64,000 bases of DNA from Mycobacterium sp. GA-2829. GTDB lineage: Bacteria > Actinomycetota > Actinomycetes > Mycobacteriales > Mycobacteriaceae. Shown piece by piece: positions 52,846 to 63,614 of this stretch. The notes beneath the pieces were generated by a model, which made no database searches, was not told the DNA's origin, and worked only from the letters and a program-made list of their open reading frames with translations. Location: assembly GCF_001499965.1 (NCBI RefSeq), contig NZ_LQIT01000001.1, positions 248,001-312,000 on the forward strand. Reading direction: 5' to 3'. Positions within the stretch are counted from its first letter, which is position 1. Each line of letters starts with the position of its first letter. Position numbers and translations under genes: made by a program.

Positions 52846-54288
52846 ATGATCGAGGAGTCCGGAACGGCCGCCCGGTCCCTCGTGGACCGCGTCACCGCCT
52901 CGGCTCGCGCGTCCAACCAGGCGACGGCCCGCATGCTGGTCGCCATCGGCGATCTCTACCACCTCCGTCTCCGCGAGCTCGGCGACAAGGCGTACGCCGC
53001 GAGTGACACCTTCGACACGGTCACGGCCGAAGTCTCGGCGGCGCTGACCATCACCAAGGGGCTCGCCAAGAGCCACCTGCGCCATGCCCTTGCGCTCCAG
53101 GAACGCCTCCCGCAGGTTGGCGCAGTGTTCGTCGCGGGCGACATCGACTACTTCACCTTCCAGACGATCGTCACCCGCACCCTCCTGATCATCGACCGCG
53201 AAATCATGCAATGCGTCGACGGCCAGGTGGCGGCATGCATCCGGCGGTGGACCAAGCTATCCCAGAAGAAGATCGCCGCCCAGGTCGATCGGATCATCTC
53301 CCGCATCGATGCCGACGCGGTGCGCAGACGCCAGGAGGCCGCCGCGGATCGCGAGGTCTGGATCTCTGACCGCAAGGACGGGACGTCTCAGCTCGGCGGA
53401 CAACTGAGCACTCCCATTGCGCATGCCTTCGACCAGCGCCTCGACGAGTTGGCGAAGACTGTGTGTGAATACGATCCGCGCACCCCCGACCAGCGCCGCG
53501 CCGACGCGGTCGAGGCGATGTCGGCCGGGGCCGATCGCATGTCCTGCCGTTGCGATCGGTCTGACTGCACGGCCGGGGGCCGGACCGCCGGCAATGGAGT
53601 CATCCACATGATCGCCGATCAAGCCACCGTCGAGGGGCGGGGCACCAACGAGGGTTCGCTGATCGACGGTGACGGCGTGCTGCCTCCGGAAGTCATTGCC
53701 GAACAGGCGAAGTCGTCAAAGATCCGCCCGCTCCACATCCCCACCAACGATCCGCCGGAACCGCATTACGCACCCTCTCGCGCACTGGCCGATTTCGTCC
53801 GGTGCCGCGACCTGACGTGCCGCTTCCCGGGATGCGACCGGCCGGCGATGTTCACCGACATCGACCACACCGTGCCGTGGCCGTGCGGTCCCACGCAGGC
53901 GTCCAACCTCAAATGCCTCTGCCGCACTCACCATCTGATCAAGACCTTCGGCGGCTGGAAGGACCAGCAGCTGCCCGACGGCACCGTGATCTGGGTGAGC
54001 CCGACGGGGGACACCTACGTGACGCTGCCGGGGAGCGCGTTGCTGTTCCCGCACCTGTGCGCACCGACCGCGCGCAGCAAGCCGAGGAAGGTGGCCGACG
54101 GCTCCGGCGGCGCCCGGCTCGCCAAGATGCCGCAACGCCGTCGCACCCGTGCGCAGAACCGGGCCGCGGCGATCACCCGGGAACGGGCCCAGAACCGGGC
54201 TGCGCGGGAATGCAAGCCCGACGACGCGTATGCCTTCCTCACCGGCAGCGGTTCGGAAGCTCCCGACGACGACCCGCCTCCGTTCTGA
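52846..54288 (+). CDS. DUF222 and HNH endonuclease domain protein (13E12 repeat family type)
   Basis: 480 residues. The N-terminal about 300 residues match DUF222-type proteins; the HNH nuclease domain near 320-375 reads CRDLTCRFPGCDRPA, DIDHTVPW and NLKCLCRTHHLIKTFGGW. Mycobacterial genomes carry multiple copies (REP13E12), considered mobile or selfish, and one such copy holds the attachment site of prophage phiRv1 in M. tuberculosis. Here it sits between lgt and the TM2 gene, where I expect none from M. tuberculosis. The C-terminus is Arg-rich (RRRTRAQNRAAAITRERAQN). ATG 52846 chosen from the -10; GTG 52816 adds 10 residues. Confidence 0.88.
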   Translation: MIEESGTAARSLVDRVTASARASNQATARMLVAIGDLYHLRLRELGDKAYAASDTFDTVTAEVSAALTITKGLAKSHLRHALALQERLPQVGAVFVAGDIDYFTFQTIVTRTLLIIDREIMQCVDGQVAACIRRWTKLSQKKIAAQVDRIISRIDADAVRRRQEAAADREVWISDRKDGTSQLGGQLSTPIAHAFDQRLDELAKTVCEYDPRTPDQRRADAVEAMSAGADRMSCRCDRSDCTAGGRTAGNGVIHMIADQATVEGRGTNEGSLIDGDGVLPPEVIAEQAKSSKIRPLHIPTNDPPEPHYAPSRALADFVRCRDLTCRFPGCDRPAMFTDIDHTVPWPCGPTQASNLKCLCRTHHLIKTFGGWKDQQLPDGTVIWVSPTGDTYVTLPGSALLFPHLCAPTARSKPRKVADGSGGARLAKMPQRRRTRAQNRAAAITRERAQNRAARECKPDDAYAFLTGSGSEAPDDDPPPF

Positions 54289-54309
54289 CGCCGCGGACGG
54301 CGGGGCTTC

Positions 54310-54318
54310 TGGCATGCT
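54310..54318 (+). promoter_or_regulatory. TM2 gene extended -10
   Basis: TGG-CATGCT ends 7 bases before ATG 54326. Imperfect match, but the spacing equals that at other leaderless genes here. Confidence 0.3.
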
Positions 54319-54325
54319 GAATCAC

Positions 54326-54718
54326 ATGACCGATCCCTCGCAGTTCGGCAACAACCCCGACGGCACTCCGCCTCCGCCGCCCAGTGGCTACCCGCCGTCG
54401 TACCCGCCACCCCCGGGGAACTACCCGCCGCCCTACTACGATCCGTCGGCGCCGTACGGCCGGCATCCGATGACCGGAGAGCCCTACTCCGACAAGTCGA
54501 AGGTCGTTGCGGGCCTTCTGCAGCTCGTGGGGCTGCTCGGAATCGTCGGCATCGGCCGCATGTACCTCGGGCAGGTCGGCCTCGGTGTCGCCCAGCTCGT
54601 GGTCGGACTGGTCACCTGCGGCATCGGTGCGGTCATCTGGGGGATCGTCGACGCGGTCCTCATCTTCACCGACAAGGTCCGAGACCCGAACGGTCTCCCG
54701 CTCCGCGATGGCACCTGA
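54326..54718 (+). CDS. TM2-domain membrane protein
   Basis: 130 residues. The first 55 residues are rich in Pro, Tyr and Gly (PPPPPSGYPPSYPPPPGNYP), the rest is a two-helix TM2 domain (AGLLQLVGLLGIVGIGRMYL, GVAQLVVGLVTCGIGAVIWG). Function of the family is unknown; Pro-rich cytoplasmic tails are common in mycobacterial membrane proteins. Overlaps the next gene by 11 bases. Confidence 0.85.
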   Translation: MTDPSQFGNNPDGTPPPPPSGYPPSYPPPPGNYPPPYYDPSAPYGRHPMTGEPYSDKSKVVAGLLQLVGLLGIVGIGRMYLGQVGLGVAQLVVGLVTCGIGAVIWGIVDAVLIFTDKVRDPNGLPLRDGT

Positions 54719-55127
54719 CGCGCCTGCCCCACCAACCCGCCGCGCGCCGCTCTACGTCACGCTCGGCACCGGCGCACTGTTCGCAACTGCGCTGGCCTAC
54801 ATCGGCACCGTCGACCCGCACCGGCCGGGCTTCTTCGCCCCACCCTGTCCGTTCAAACACATGACGGGATGGGACTGCCCGGGGTGCGGCGGCCTGCGCA
54901 TGACCCATGACCTCCTGCACGGCGACCTCGCGGCCGCACTCACCGACAACGCCTTCATCCTCATCGGCCTGCCGCTGTTGGCGTTGTGGGTCTTCGTCCG
55001 ACGACGCCAACACAAACCGGCCATGCCGATGCCCGCGATCGTCGTCATCGCAGTGGCCACAGTCACGTGGACGGTAGTCCGCAACCTCCCCGGATTTCCG
55101 CTGGTCCCGACGCTGCTGCCCGGGTAG
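54708..55127 (+). CDS. DUF2752 membrane protein
   Basis: 139 residues with about three membrane helices. The DUF2752 signature CPFKHMTGWDCPGCGGLRMTH is complete. Matches Rv1616 by type and position. Role unknown; paired with the TM2 gene, as these two families often are. Confidence 0.85.
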   Translation: MAPDAPAPPTRRAPLYVTLGTGALFATALAYIGTVDPHRPGFFAPPCPFKHMTGWDCPGCGGLRMTHDLLHGDLAAALTDNAFILIGLPLLALWVFVRRRQHKPAMPMPAIVVIAVATVTWTVVRNLPGFPLVPTLLPG

Positions 55128-55141
55128 GCCCCGACCTGGGC

Positions 55142-55203
55142 TGATACACTAGAACCTCGGGCCGTCGCAGTCCCGGTAGCGAATTCTTCCGGAACTGCGG
55201 AGG
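55142..55203 (+). promoter_or_regulatory. gltB promoter and leader hairpin
   Basis: Extended -10 TGA-TACACT (hexamer 55145-55150) gives a leader of about 55 bases. The leader can fold GCAGTcCCGG ... CCGGaACTGC (55167-55198), a 9-bp stem with one mismatch and a 12-base loop, ending exactly at the ribosome site GGAGG (55199-55203). It may modulate translation. Confidence 0.45.
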
Positions 55204-55211
55204 TGTACTCC

Positions 55212-58200
55212 ATGCTCTACTCGGCCACGCCCGCCGCCCAGGGGCTCTACGACCCCGAACACGAGAAAGACTCGTGCGGTGTCGCCATGATCGCCGACAT
55301 CCAGGGCAGGCGGTCACATTCGATCGTCGCCGACGGGCTGGTCGCACTCGAACACCTCGACCACCGCGGCGCGGCTGGCGCCGAGACCAACAGCGGCGAC
55401 GGCGCCGGAATCCTGTTGCAACTGCCCGTCGAACTGTTCCGCGAGGTCCTCGACTTCGACCTCCCGCAGCCCACCGCCGACGGATGCAACACCTTCGCCG
55501 CGGGCATCTGCTTCCTCCCGCAGGACCGGACCGCCCGCAGCGAGGCCACCCGGCGTATCGAGGCGCTGGCCGCCGAGGAGAACCTCGACGTGCTCGGCTG
55601 GCGGGCCGTGCCCGTCGACCCCATCGGCGCCGACATCGGCTCGACCGCGCTCAACTGCATGCCCTACATGGCCCAACTGTTCGTCGCCGCACCGGAAGTC
55701 GACGGCCCCCGCCCCGGCGGCCTCGACCTCGACCGGCTGGTCTACCCGCTGCGCAAGCGCGCGGAGAACCCCGCCGACGTCTACTTCCCGTCGCTGTCCA
55801 GTCGCACCATCGCCTACAAGGGCATGCTCACCACTGTGCAGCTCCCGCTGTACTTCAGCGATCTGCGCGACGCCCGCTGCACCAGCGCCATCGCGATCGT
55901 CCACAGCCGCTTCTCCACCAACACGTTCCCGTCCTGGCCGCTGGCGCACCCGTTCCGTTTCGTCGCCCACAACGGCGAGATCAACACCGTCCGCGGCAAC
56001 CGCAACCGCATGCACGCCCGCGAAGCCATGCTCGAGAGCGCCAACATCCCCGGCGACCTCAGCAGGCTCTCGCCGATCTGCACGGCCGACGCCTCCGACT
56101 CCGCGAGCTTCGACGAAGTCCTCGAACTGCTCCACCTCTCCGGCCGCAGCCTGCCCCACGCGGTGCTCATGATGATCCCCGAGGCGTGGGAGAACAACGC
56201 CTCGATGGACCCCGACGAGCGCGCCTTCTGGCAGTTCCACGCCTCCCTGATGGAACCGTGGGACGGTCCGGCCTGCGTCACCTTCACCGACGGCACGCTG
56301 GTCGGAGCGGTGTTGGACCGCAACGGTTTACGCCCCGGCCGCTGGTGGCGCACCCTCGACGACCGCATCATCCTCGCCAGCGAGGCCGGTGTGCTCGACG
56401 TGGCCCCCGACCAGATCGTCGCCAAGGGCCGCCTGCAGCCGGGCAAGATGCTGCTCATCGACACCGCGGCGGGCCGCATCGTCAGCGACGACGAGCTCAA
56501 ACTCGAACTTTCGCGCGCCGAGGCCTACCGCGAATGGCTGCACGCCGGCCTGCTCGAACTCGCCACCCTGCCCGACCGCGCGCGGGTGCAGCCCAACCAC
56601 GAATCGGTCGTCCGACGCCAGATCGCCTTCGGGTACACCGAAGAGGAACTGCGCATCCTGCTGACCCCGATGGCCGCCTCCGGCGCCGAACCCCTCGGCT
56701 CCATGGGCACCGACACCCCGCCGGCGGTGCTCTCCGACCGGTCCCGGCCGCTCTACGACTACTTCGTCGAACTCTTCGCCCAGGTCACCAACCCGCCGCT
56801 GGACGCGATCCGCGAAGAAGTGGTGACCAGCATGTCCCGCGTCATGGGTCCCGAGCAGAACCTGCTCGAACCGACCGCGGCCTCCTGTCGGCAGATCCTG
56901 CTGAAGTGGCCGGTGCTCGACAACGACGAACTCAACAAGATCGTCCACATCAACGCCGACGGGGAACACCCCGGCCTCAAGGCGACGGTCCTCAAGGCCC
57001 TGTACTACGTCGAACGCGGCGGCGAAGGTCTGGCTGAGGCCATCGACGACCTCCGGACCCGCGCCAGCGAGGCGATCGCGAAAGGCTCTCACACACTGGT
57101 CATCTCGGACCGCGACTCCGACCACACCCGCGCACCGATCCCGTCGCTGCTCGCCGTCTCCGCGGTCCACCACCACCTCGTGCGCACCAAACAACGCACC
57201 AAGGTGGCCCTGGTCGTGGAATCCGGCGACGCCCGCGAGGTGCACCACATCGCGATGCTCATCGGTTTCGGCGCCGCCGCGGTCAACCCGTATCTGGCCT
57301 TCGAATCGATCGAGGACCTGATCCGCGAGGGCGAACTCACCGGCATCGAACCCGCCGCCGCGGTCCGCAACTACCTCAAGGCCCTCGGCAAGGGCGTGAC
57401 CAAGGTGATGAGCAAGATGGGCATCTCCACGGTCGCCTCCTACACCGCCGCGCAGGCGTTCGAGGCGGTCGGCATCGACCGCGACGTGATCGACGAGTAC
57501 TTCACCGGGACGCCCACCCAGTTGGGCGGTATCGGCCTCGACGTCATCGCCGAGGAGGTCAGACTCCGGCACCGCCGCGCCTACCCCGAGAACCCGACCG
57601 AACGGGTGCACCGCAGGCTCGAGGTCGGCGGCGAGTACGCGTTCCGCCGCGAAGGCGAACTTCACCTGTTCACCCCCGAAGTCGTGTTCCTGCTCCAACA
57701 TTCGACGCGCACCGGCCGCGAGGACGTCTTCCGCAAGTACTCCGCCGAGGTCGACCGGCTCTCCCGCGAAGGCGGCACCCTGCGCGGGCTCTTCGACTTC
57801 AAGAAAGACGGTCGGCCACCCGTGCCTCTCGACGAGGTGGAGCCCGCGAGCGAGATCGTCAAACGCTTCAACACCGGGGCGATGAGCTACGGCTCCATCA
57901 GCGCCGAGGCCCACGAGACCATGGCCATCGCGATGAACAACCTCGGCGGCCGGTCGAACAGCGGTGAGGGCGGCGAGGATGTCGACCGCCTCTACGACCC
58001 GCAGCGCCGCAGCGCGGTCAAACAGGTCGCCAGCGGTCGGTTCGGCGTCACCAGCGACTACCTGGTCAACGCCACCGACATCCAGATCAAGATGGCCCAG
58101 GGCGCCAAACCCGGTGAGGGCGGCCAACTCCCGGGCTACAAGGTGTACCCCAACATCGCCAAGACCCGGCACTCCACACCCGGCGTGGGGCTCATCTCGC

Positions 58201-59768
58201 CGCCGCCGCACCACGACATCTACTCCATCGAGGACCTCGCCCAGCTCATCCACGACCTCAAGAACGCCAACGACCAGGCCCGCGTTCACGTCAAACTGGT
58301 CAGCAGCGTCGGCGTGGGGACCGTCGCGGCCGGCGTCTCCAAGGCGCACGCCGACGTGGTGCTGATCTCCGGACACGACGGCGGCACCGGCGCCGCCCCG
58401 CTGACCAGCCTCAAACACGCCGGGGCGCCGTGGGAGATCGGGCTGGCCGACGCGCAGCAGACGTTGGTGCTCAACGGGCTTCGCGACCGCATCACCGTGC
58501 AGTGCGACGGCGGCATGCGCACCGCCCGCGACGTGATGGTCGCGATGCTGCTCGGCGCCGAGGAGTTCGGCTTCGCGACGGCGCCGCTCGTGGTCGCCGG
58601 CTGCATCATGATGCGGGTCTGCCACCTCGACACCTGCCCGGTCGGCGTCGCCACGCAGAACCCGGAACTGCGTGCCCGGTTCAACGGTAAGCCCGAATTC
58701 GTCGAGAACTTCTTCCGCTTCATCGCCGAGGACATCCGCCGCCATCTCGCCGAACTCGGCTTCCGCAGCGTCGACGAGGCCGTCGGCCACGCCGAACTCC
58801 TCGACACCGCAGGCGGAGTGGAGCACTGGAAGAGCAAGGGGCTGGACCTCACGCCCGTCTTCGCCGTCCACACCGACGCGCACAGCGGAAAACCCCAGCG
58901 CCGCAAGCTCAAAGACCAGTACCACGCGCTGGATCAGGCACTCGACCAGACCCTGATCCAGCTGTCCGAGGGCGCCCTGGAAGACGCCCACCCTGTCACG
59001 TTGGAACTGCCGGTGCGCAACGTCAACCGCACCGTGGGCACCATGCTCGGCGCCGAGGTCACCCGCCGCTACGGCGCCACCGGACTGCCCGACGACACGA
59101 TCCGCGTCAAACTCACCGGTTCGGCGGGCCAGTCGATCGGCGCGTTCCTGCCGCCCGGCATCACCATCGAGCTGACCGGTGACGCCAACGATTATGTCGG
59201 CAAAGGCCTTTCGGGCGGCCGCGTCATCGTCAAACCCGACGACGACGTGCTGTTCCTGCCGGAGGACAACGTCATCGCCGGCAACACCCTGCTCTACGGG
59301 GCCACCTCCGGGGAGGTCTTCCTACGGGGCCGGGTGGGGGAGCGGTTCTGCGCCCGCAACTCCGGGGCGCTGGCCGTCGTCGAAGGCGTCGGCGACCACG
59401 CCTGCGAGTACATGACCGGCGGCCGCGTCGTCGTGCTCGGCCGCACCGGGCGCAACATGGCCGCGGGCATGTCGGGCGGTATCGCCTACGTGCTCGGGCT
59501 CAACCCGGCCAAGGTCAACACCGCGATGGTGGAGCTGCAGCGGCTTGACCCCGAAGATTTGACCTGGCTGCACGACGTGGTCACCCGGCACGCCCGCCAC
59601 ACCGGCAGCACCGTGGCCACCTCGGTGCTCTCGGACTGGCCGCGCCGCAGCGCCCAGTTCACGAAAGTCATGCCCCGCGACTACCAGCGCGTCCTCGAGG
59701 CCACCCGGATGGCCAAGGCCGAGGGACGCGACGTCGACACCGCGATCATGGAGGCCAGCCGTGGCTGA
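55212..59768 (+). CDS. gltB: glutamate synthase, large (alpha) subunit
   Basis: Makes two glutamates from glutamine and 2-oxoglutarate. 1518 residues. C22 in [10 protein letters not shown] is the N-terminal nucleophile after removal of a 21-residue propeptide. FMN/central domains include [14 protein letters not shown]; the [3Fe-4S] cysteines lie in [15 protein letters not shown]. The C-terminal beta-helix GXGXG domain ends the protein. ATG 55212 is preferred to GTG 55203 because GGAGG lies 8 bases before it. Overlaps gltD by 8 bases. Confidence 0.95.
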   Translation: MLYSATPAAQGLYDPEHEKDSCGVAMIADIQGRRSHSIVADGLVALEHLDHRGAAGAETNSGDGAGILLQLPVELFREVLDFDLPQPTADGCNTFAAGICFLPQDRTARSEATRRIEALAAEENLDVLGWRAVPVDPIGADIGSTALNCMPYMAQLFVAAPEVDGPRPGGLDLDRLVYPLRKRAENPADVYFPSLSSRTIAYKGMLTTVQLPLYFSDLRDARCTSAIAIVHSRFSTNTFPSWPLAHPFRFVAHNGEINTVRGNRNRMHAREAMLESANIPGDLSRLSPICTADASDSASFDEVLELLHLSGRSLPHAVLMMIPEAWENNASMDPDERAFWQFHASLMEPWDGPACVTFTDGTLVGAVLDRNGLRPGRWWRTLDDRIILASEAGVLDVAPDQIVAKGRLQPGKMLLIDTAAGRIVSDDELKLELSRAEAYREWLHAGLLELATLPDRARVQPNHESVVRRQIAFGYTEEELRILLTPMAASGAEPLGSMGTDTPPAVLSDRSRPLYDYFVELFAQVTNPPLDAIREEVVTSMSRVMGPEQNLLEPTAASCRQILLKWPVLDNDELNKIVHINADGEHPGLKATVLKALYYVERGGEGLAEAIDDLRTRASEAIAKGSHTLVISDRDSDHTRAPIPSLLAVSAVHHHLVRTKQRTKVALVVESGDAREVHHIAMLIGFGAAAVNPYLAFESIEDLIREGELTGIEPAAAVRNYLKALGKGVTKVMSKMGISTVASYTAAQAFEAVGIDRDVIDEYFTGTPTQLGGIGLDVIAEEVRLRHRRAYPENPTERVHRRLEVGGEYAFRREGELHLFTPEVVFLLQHSTRTGREDVFRKYSAEVDRLSREGGTLRGLFDFKKDGRPPVPLDEVEPASEIVKRFNTGAMSYGSISAEAHETMAIAMNNLGGRSNSGEGGEDVDRLYDPQRRSAVKQVASGRFGVTSDYLVNATDIQIKMAQGAKPGEGGQLPGYKVYPNIAKTRHSTPGVGLISPPPHHDIYSIEDLAQLIHDLKNANDQARVHVKLVSSVGVGTVAAGVSKAHADVVLISGHDGGTGAAPLTSLKHAGAPWEIGLADAQQTLVLNGLRDRITVQCDGGMRTARDVMVAMLLGAEEFGFATAPLVVAGCIMMRVCHLDTCPVGVATQNPELRARFNGKPEFVENFFRFIAEDIRRHLAELGFRSVDEAVGHAELLDTAGGVEHWKSKGLDLTPVFAVHTDAHSGKPQRRKLKDQYHALDQALDQTLIQLSEGALEDAHPVTLELPVRNVNRTVGTMLGAEVTRRYGATGLPDDTIRVKLTGSAGQSIGAFLPPGITIELTGDANDYVGKGLSGGRVIVKPDDDVLFLPEDNVIAGNTLLYGATSGEVFLRGRVGERFCARNSGALAVVEGVGDHACEYMTGGRVVVLGRTGRNMAAGMSGGIAYVLGLNPAKVNTAMVELQRLDPEDLTWLHDVVTRHARHTGSTVATSVLSDWPRRSAQFTKVMPRDYQRVLEATRMAKAEGRDVDTAIMEASRG

Positions 59769-61269
59769 TCCCACCGGATTTCTGAAGGTACCGAAGATCG
59801 AGGCCGCCAAGCGGCCCGTCGACGAACGCGTCGGCGACTGGCGCGAGGTGTACGAGCGCCAACCGCTGCCCCAACGCGCCGAGGAGGTCTCCCAGCAGGC
59901 CCGCCGCTGCATGGACTGCGGAATCCCGTTCTGCCACTCCGGATCCGCGGGCTGCCCGCTGGGCAACCTGATCCCGGAGTGGAACGATCTGGTGCGCCGC
60001 GGCCGCTGGGACGCCGCCAGCGAACGCCTGCACGCCACCAACAACTTCCCGGAGTTCACCGGTCGGCTGTGCCCGGCGCCGTGCGAGGCGGCGTGTGTGC
60101 TCTCGATCAGCGAGGACCACACCGGCGGCAGCGTCACGATCAAGCGCATCGAGAACACCATCGCCGACCAGGCCTGGGCGCTCGGGCTGGTCGAACCGCA
60201 ACCCGCGTCGATCCGCACCGGTAAGCGGGTCGCGGTGGTCGGCTCGGGGCCCGCGGGATTGGCTGCGGCACAACAGCTCACGCGTGCCGGACACGACGTG
60301 ACGGTCTTCGAGCGCGACAACCGCATCGGCGGCCTCATGCGTTACGGCATCCCCGAGTACAAGCTCGAGAAGAAGACCCTCGACCAGCGGCTGGCGCAGA
60401 TGCGGGCCGAGGGCACCCGGTTCGTCACCGACACCGAGGTCGGCGTCGACGTCAGCGTCGAGCAGCTGCGGGAACGCTACGACGCGGTCGTGCTCGCCGT
60501 CGGTGCGCTGCGCGCCCGCGACAACGACGTCGAAGGCCGCGACCTCGAGGGTGTGCACCTGGCGATGGAGCACCTGGTGCCCGCCAACCGAGAATGCGAG
60601 GGCGACGGCCCGTCGCCGTTGTCCGCCCGCGACAAACACGTCGTGATCATCGGCGGCGGTGACACCGGCGCGGACTGTCTGGGCACCGCGCACCGGCAGG
60701 GTGCGGCGTCGGTCACCCAGCTCGACTACAACCCCGAACCGCCCGAAACGCGCGACGACACCCGTACGCCGTGGCCGACGTGGCCGCTGGTGCTGCGCAC
60801 CCGCCTGTCCCCGGCGCACGCCGAGGGTGGGCACCGCCGCTACCAGGTGGCCGTGCAGCGCTTCCTCGGCGACGAGCGCGGGCACCTACGGGCGATGGAG
60901 ATCGCCGAGGTTAAGGTCGAACGCGATGCCCATGGCCGCAGGCAGATCGTCCCGGTGGGCGAGACCCTCGAGATCCCGTGCGACATGGCGCTGCTCGCGA
61001 TCGGCTTCGAGGGCGTCGAGCACATGCCGCTGCTCGACGGCCTCGGCCTGCAGTTGAACAACCGCGGTGCCCTGCCCTGCGGCAGCGACTGGCAGACCGA
61101 CGCGCCCGGCGTGTTCGTCTGCGGTGACGCACATCGCGGTGCCTCGTTGATCGTGTGGGCGATCGCCGAAGGCCGCAGCGCCGCCCACGCCGTCGACGCC
61201 TATCTGATGGGGGAGTCGGACCTGCCCGCACCGGTGCGACCGGGCGCGCTTCCGCTCGCCGTCGTCTGA
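59761..61269 (+). CDS. gltD: glutamate synthase, small (beta) subunit
   Basis: NADPH-oxidising partner of GltB. 502 residues. Two [4Fe-4S] cysteine groups: CMDCGIPFC...GCPLGN at about 50-66 and CPAPCEAAC near 104. FAD motif [17 protein letters not shown] and NADPH motif [17 protein letters not shown] follow. GTG 59761 starts 8 bases before the gltB stop. Confidence 0.95.
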   Translation: MADPTGFLKVPKIEAAKRPVDERVGDWREVYERQPLPQRAEEVSQQARRCMDCGIPFCHSGSAGCPLGNLIPEWNDLVRRGRWDAASERLHATNNFPEFTGRLCPAPCEAACVLSISEDHTGGSVTIKRIENTIADQAWALGLVEPQPASIRTGKRVAVVGSGPAGLAAAQQLTRAGHDVTVFERDNRIGGLMRYGIPEYKLEKKTLDQRLAQMRAEGTRFVTDTEVGVDVSVEQLRERYDAVVLAVGALRARDNDVEGRDLEGVHLAMEHLVPANRECEGDGPSPLSARDKHVVIIGGGDTGADCLGTAHRQGAASVTQLDYNPEPPETRDDTRTPWPTWPLVLRTRLSPAHAEGGHRRYQVAVQRFLGDERGHLRAMEIAEVKVERDAHGRRQIVPVGETLEIPCDMALLAIGFEGVEHMPLLDGLGLQLNNRGALPCGSDWQTDAPGVFVCGDAHRGASLIVWAIAEGRSAAHAVDAYLMGESDLPAPVRPGALPLAVV

Positions 61270-61312
61270 AGCACCGTCTGAATCGTCATCTGAATCGATC
61301 AACGACTACGAT
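61265..61312 (+). promoter_or_regulatory. pyk upstream region with three TCTGAA repeats
   Basis: TCTGAA occurs at 61265, 61277 and 61289, exactly 12 bases apart, so all on nearly the same helix face. TACGAT (61307-61312) lies 8 bases before pyk GTG 61321. The array resembles an operator; no known factor assigned. Confidence 0.4.
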
Positions 61313-61320
61313 GAGTCAAC

Positions 61321-62739
61321 GTGAATAGACGCGGGAAGATCGTCTGTACCCTCGGTCCGGCCACCGGCTCCGAAGAGGCAGTCCGAAAGCTGGTCGAGGC
61401 CGGAATGGATGTCGCCCGGCTCAACTTCAGCCACGGCGACTACCCCGACCACGAAGCGAACTACAAGCGCGTCCGTGCGGCCTCCGACCGCACGGGACAC
61501 GCCGTCGGCATCCTCGCCGACCTGCAGGGCCCGAAGATCCGGCTGGGCCGTTTCGCCGACGGCCCGACGGAGTGGAAGGACGGCGAGACCGTCCGCATCA
61601 CGGTCGACGACATCGAGGGCACCCACGACCGGGTGTCGACCACCTACAAGCGGCTCGCCGAGGACGCCACCGCCGGGGACCGCGTGCTGGTCGACGACGG
61701 CAACGTCGCGCTGGTGGTCACCGCGATCGAGGGCACCGACGTGATCTGTGAGGTCACCGAAGGCGGGCGGGTCAGCAACAACAAGGGCATGTCTCTGCCG
61801 GGGATGAACGTCTCCGCGCCCGCGCTGTCGGAGAAAGACATCGAGGACCTCGAATTCGCGCTGCGTCTGGGCGTCGACCTGATCGCGCTGTCGTTCGTGC
61901 GTTCACCCGCCGACATCGAACTCGTCCACGAGGTGATGGACCGGGTCGGCCGCCGCGTGCCCGTCATCGCCAAACTCGAAAAGCCTGAGGCGATCGACAA
62001 CCTCGAGGCGATCGTGCTGGCGTTCGACGCGATCATGGTCGCCCGCGGTGACCTCGGCGTCGAACTGCCGCTGGAAGAGGTGCCGCTGGTGCAGAAACGC
62101 GCCATCCAGATGGCGCGCGAGAACGCCAAACCGGTCATCGTCGCCACGCAGATGCTCGAGTCCATGATCGAGAACTCCCGGCCCACCCGCGCGGAGGCCT
62201 CCGACGTCGCCAACGCGGTGCTCGACGGCGCCGACGCGGTGATGCTGTCGGGGGAGACGTCGGTCGGCAAGTACCCGCTCGAGGCGGTGCGCACGATGGC
62301 GCGCATCATCACCGCCGTCGAGGAGAACTCCGTCGTCGTCCCGCCGCTGACCCACGTGCCCCGCACCAAGCGCGGCGTGATCTCTTACGCCGCCCGCGAT
62401 ATCGGGGAACGGCTGGACGCCAAGGCGCTCGTCGCGTTCACCCAGTCCGGTGACACGGTGCGCCGCCTGGCGCGGTTGCACACCCCGCTGCCGGTGCTGG
62501 CGTTCACCGCACTGCCCGAGGTGCGCAGCCAGCTCGCCTTGACCTGGGGCACAGAGACTTTCATCGTGCCGCAGATCGGCACCACCGACGGCATGATCCG
62601 GCAGGTCGACAAGTCGCTGCTGGAACTGGGCCGCTACAAGCGCGGCGACCTGGTGGTCATCGTCGCGGGTGCGCCGCCCGGCACAGTAGGCTCCACGAAT
62701 CTGATCCACGTGCACCGGATCGGGGAGGACGACGTCTAG
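61321..62739 (+). CDS. pyk: pyruvate kinase
   Basis: Last step of glycolysis, PEP and ADP to pyruvate and ATP. 472 residues. Motifs: KIVCTLGPATGS, SFVRSPADIELVHEV, catalytic lysine region IAKLEKPEAIDNLE, metal site MVARGDLGVELP, and PVIVATQMLESM. C-terminal allosteric domain from about 350. GTG start, leaderless by -10 spacing. Same locus as Rv1617. Confidence 0.96.
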   Translation: MNRRGKIVCTLGPATGSEEAVRKLVEAGMDVARLNFSHGDYPDHEANYKRVRAASDRTGHAVGILADLQGPKIRLGRFADGPTEWKDGETVRITVDDIEGTHDRVSTTYKRLAEDATAGDRVLVDDGNVALVVTAIEGTDVICEVTEGGRVSNNKGMSLPGMNVSAPALSEKDIEDLEFALRLGVDLIALSFVRSPADIELVHEVMDRVGRRVPVIAKLEKPEAIDNLEAIVLAFDAIMVARGDLGVELPLEEVPLVQKRAIQMARENAKPVIVATQMLESMIENSRPTRAEASDVANAVLDGADAVMLSGETSVGKYPLEAVRTMARIITAVEENSVVVPPLTHVPRTKRGVISYAARDIGERLDAKALVAFTQSGDTVRRLARLHTPLPVLAFTALPEVRSQLALTWGTETFIVPQIGTTDGMIRQVDKSLLELGRYKRGDLVVIVAGAPPGTVGSTNLIHVHRIGEDDV

Positions 62740-62750
62740 GAGGACGGGTT

Positions 62751-63614
62751 TTGAGTTCCAGCGACTTCGAGGAGCTGCTGGCTCTCCTGGACCTCCGCGC
62801 GGCGGACGGCGACACGTTCATCGGATCGCATCCGAGCAAGAACCCGGTACGCACGTTCGGCGGCCAGATGATGGCGCAGGCGTTCGTCGCGGCCAGTCGC
62901 ACCGTGGATCACCGTATCTCGCCGAGCGCGCTGTCGGCGCACTTCATCAACGGGGGTGACCCGGCCAGGGATCTCGAGTTCCGGGTGACCCGGCTGCGCG
63001 ACGAACGGCGGTTCGCCAACCGCCGGATCGACGTGTGCCAGGGCGACGACCTGTTGACCACGGTGCTGGTGTCCTACATGAACGGTGGCCGCGGCCTCGA
63101 ACACGGCGTCGCCGCGCCCGAGGTCCCCGGACCCGAGGAACTGCCCAAGATCGGTGAACTGCTCCGCGGGTACGAGGACACCGTCCCGCAGTTCGCGAAC
63201 GCGTTGCGCCCCATCGAATGGCGCTACACCAACGACCCGGCGTGGGTGATGCGCGACAAGGGCGGCCGGCTCGACCACAACCGGGTGTGGCTCAAGACCG
63301 AGGGTGCGATGCCCGAGGATCCGGTGCTGCACACCGCGGCGCTGGTCTACTCGTCGGACACCACGGTGCTGGACTCGATCATCACCACCCACGGTCTGTC
63401 GTGGGGATACGACCGTATCTTCGCGGTGACGATGAACCATTCGCTGTGGTTCCACCGCCCGGTGCGCTTCGACGAGTGGGTGCTGTACTCGACGGCCTCA
63501 CCGGCGGCCGCCGAATCCCGCGGGCTGGGCGCCGGTCACTTCTTCGACCGGTCCGGTGCGCTGCTCGCGACGGTCACCTCCGACGCGATCGTGAAGTACT
63601 TCCCCGGCCGTTAG
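62751..63614 (+). CDS. tesB: acyl-CoA thioesterase II
   Basis: Hydrolyses acyl-CoA. 287 residues, double hot-dog fold. RTFGGQMMAQAF is the first-half motif, LDSIITTHG the second-half active-site motif (Asp), and DHNRVWLKTEG lies between. TTG 62751 start is decided by GGAGGA (62739-62744) 6 bases upstream. Follows pyk by 11 bases, probably co-transcribed. Like Rv1618. Confidence 0.93.
   Translation: MSSSDFEELLALLDLRAADGDTFIGSHPSKNPVRTFGGQMMAQAFVAASRTVDHRISPSALSAHFINGGDPARDLEFRVTRLRDERRFANRRIDVCQGDDLLTTVLVSYMNGGRGLEHGVAAPEVPGPEELPKIGELLRGYEDTVPQFANALRPIEWRYTNDPAWVMRDKGGRLDHNRVWLKTEGAMPEDPVLHTAALVYSSDTTVLDSIITTHGLSWGYDRIFAVTMNHSLWFHRPVRFDEWVLYSTASPAAAESRGLGAGHFFDRSGALLATVTSDAIVKYFPGR

Noticed and set aside
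56328..58991. 887-codon open frame antisense to gltB
   Set aside because: Shadow of gltB codon bias; no domain, no start context.
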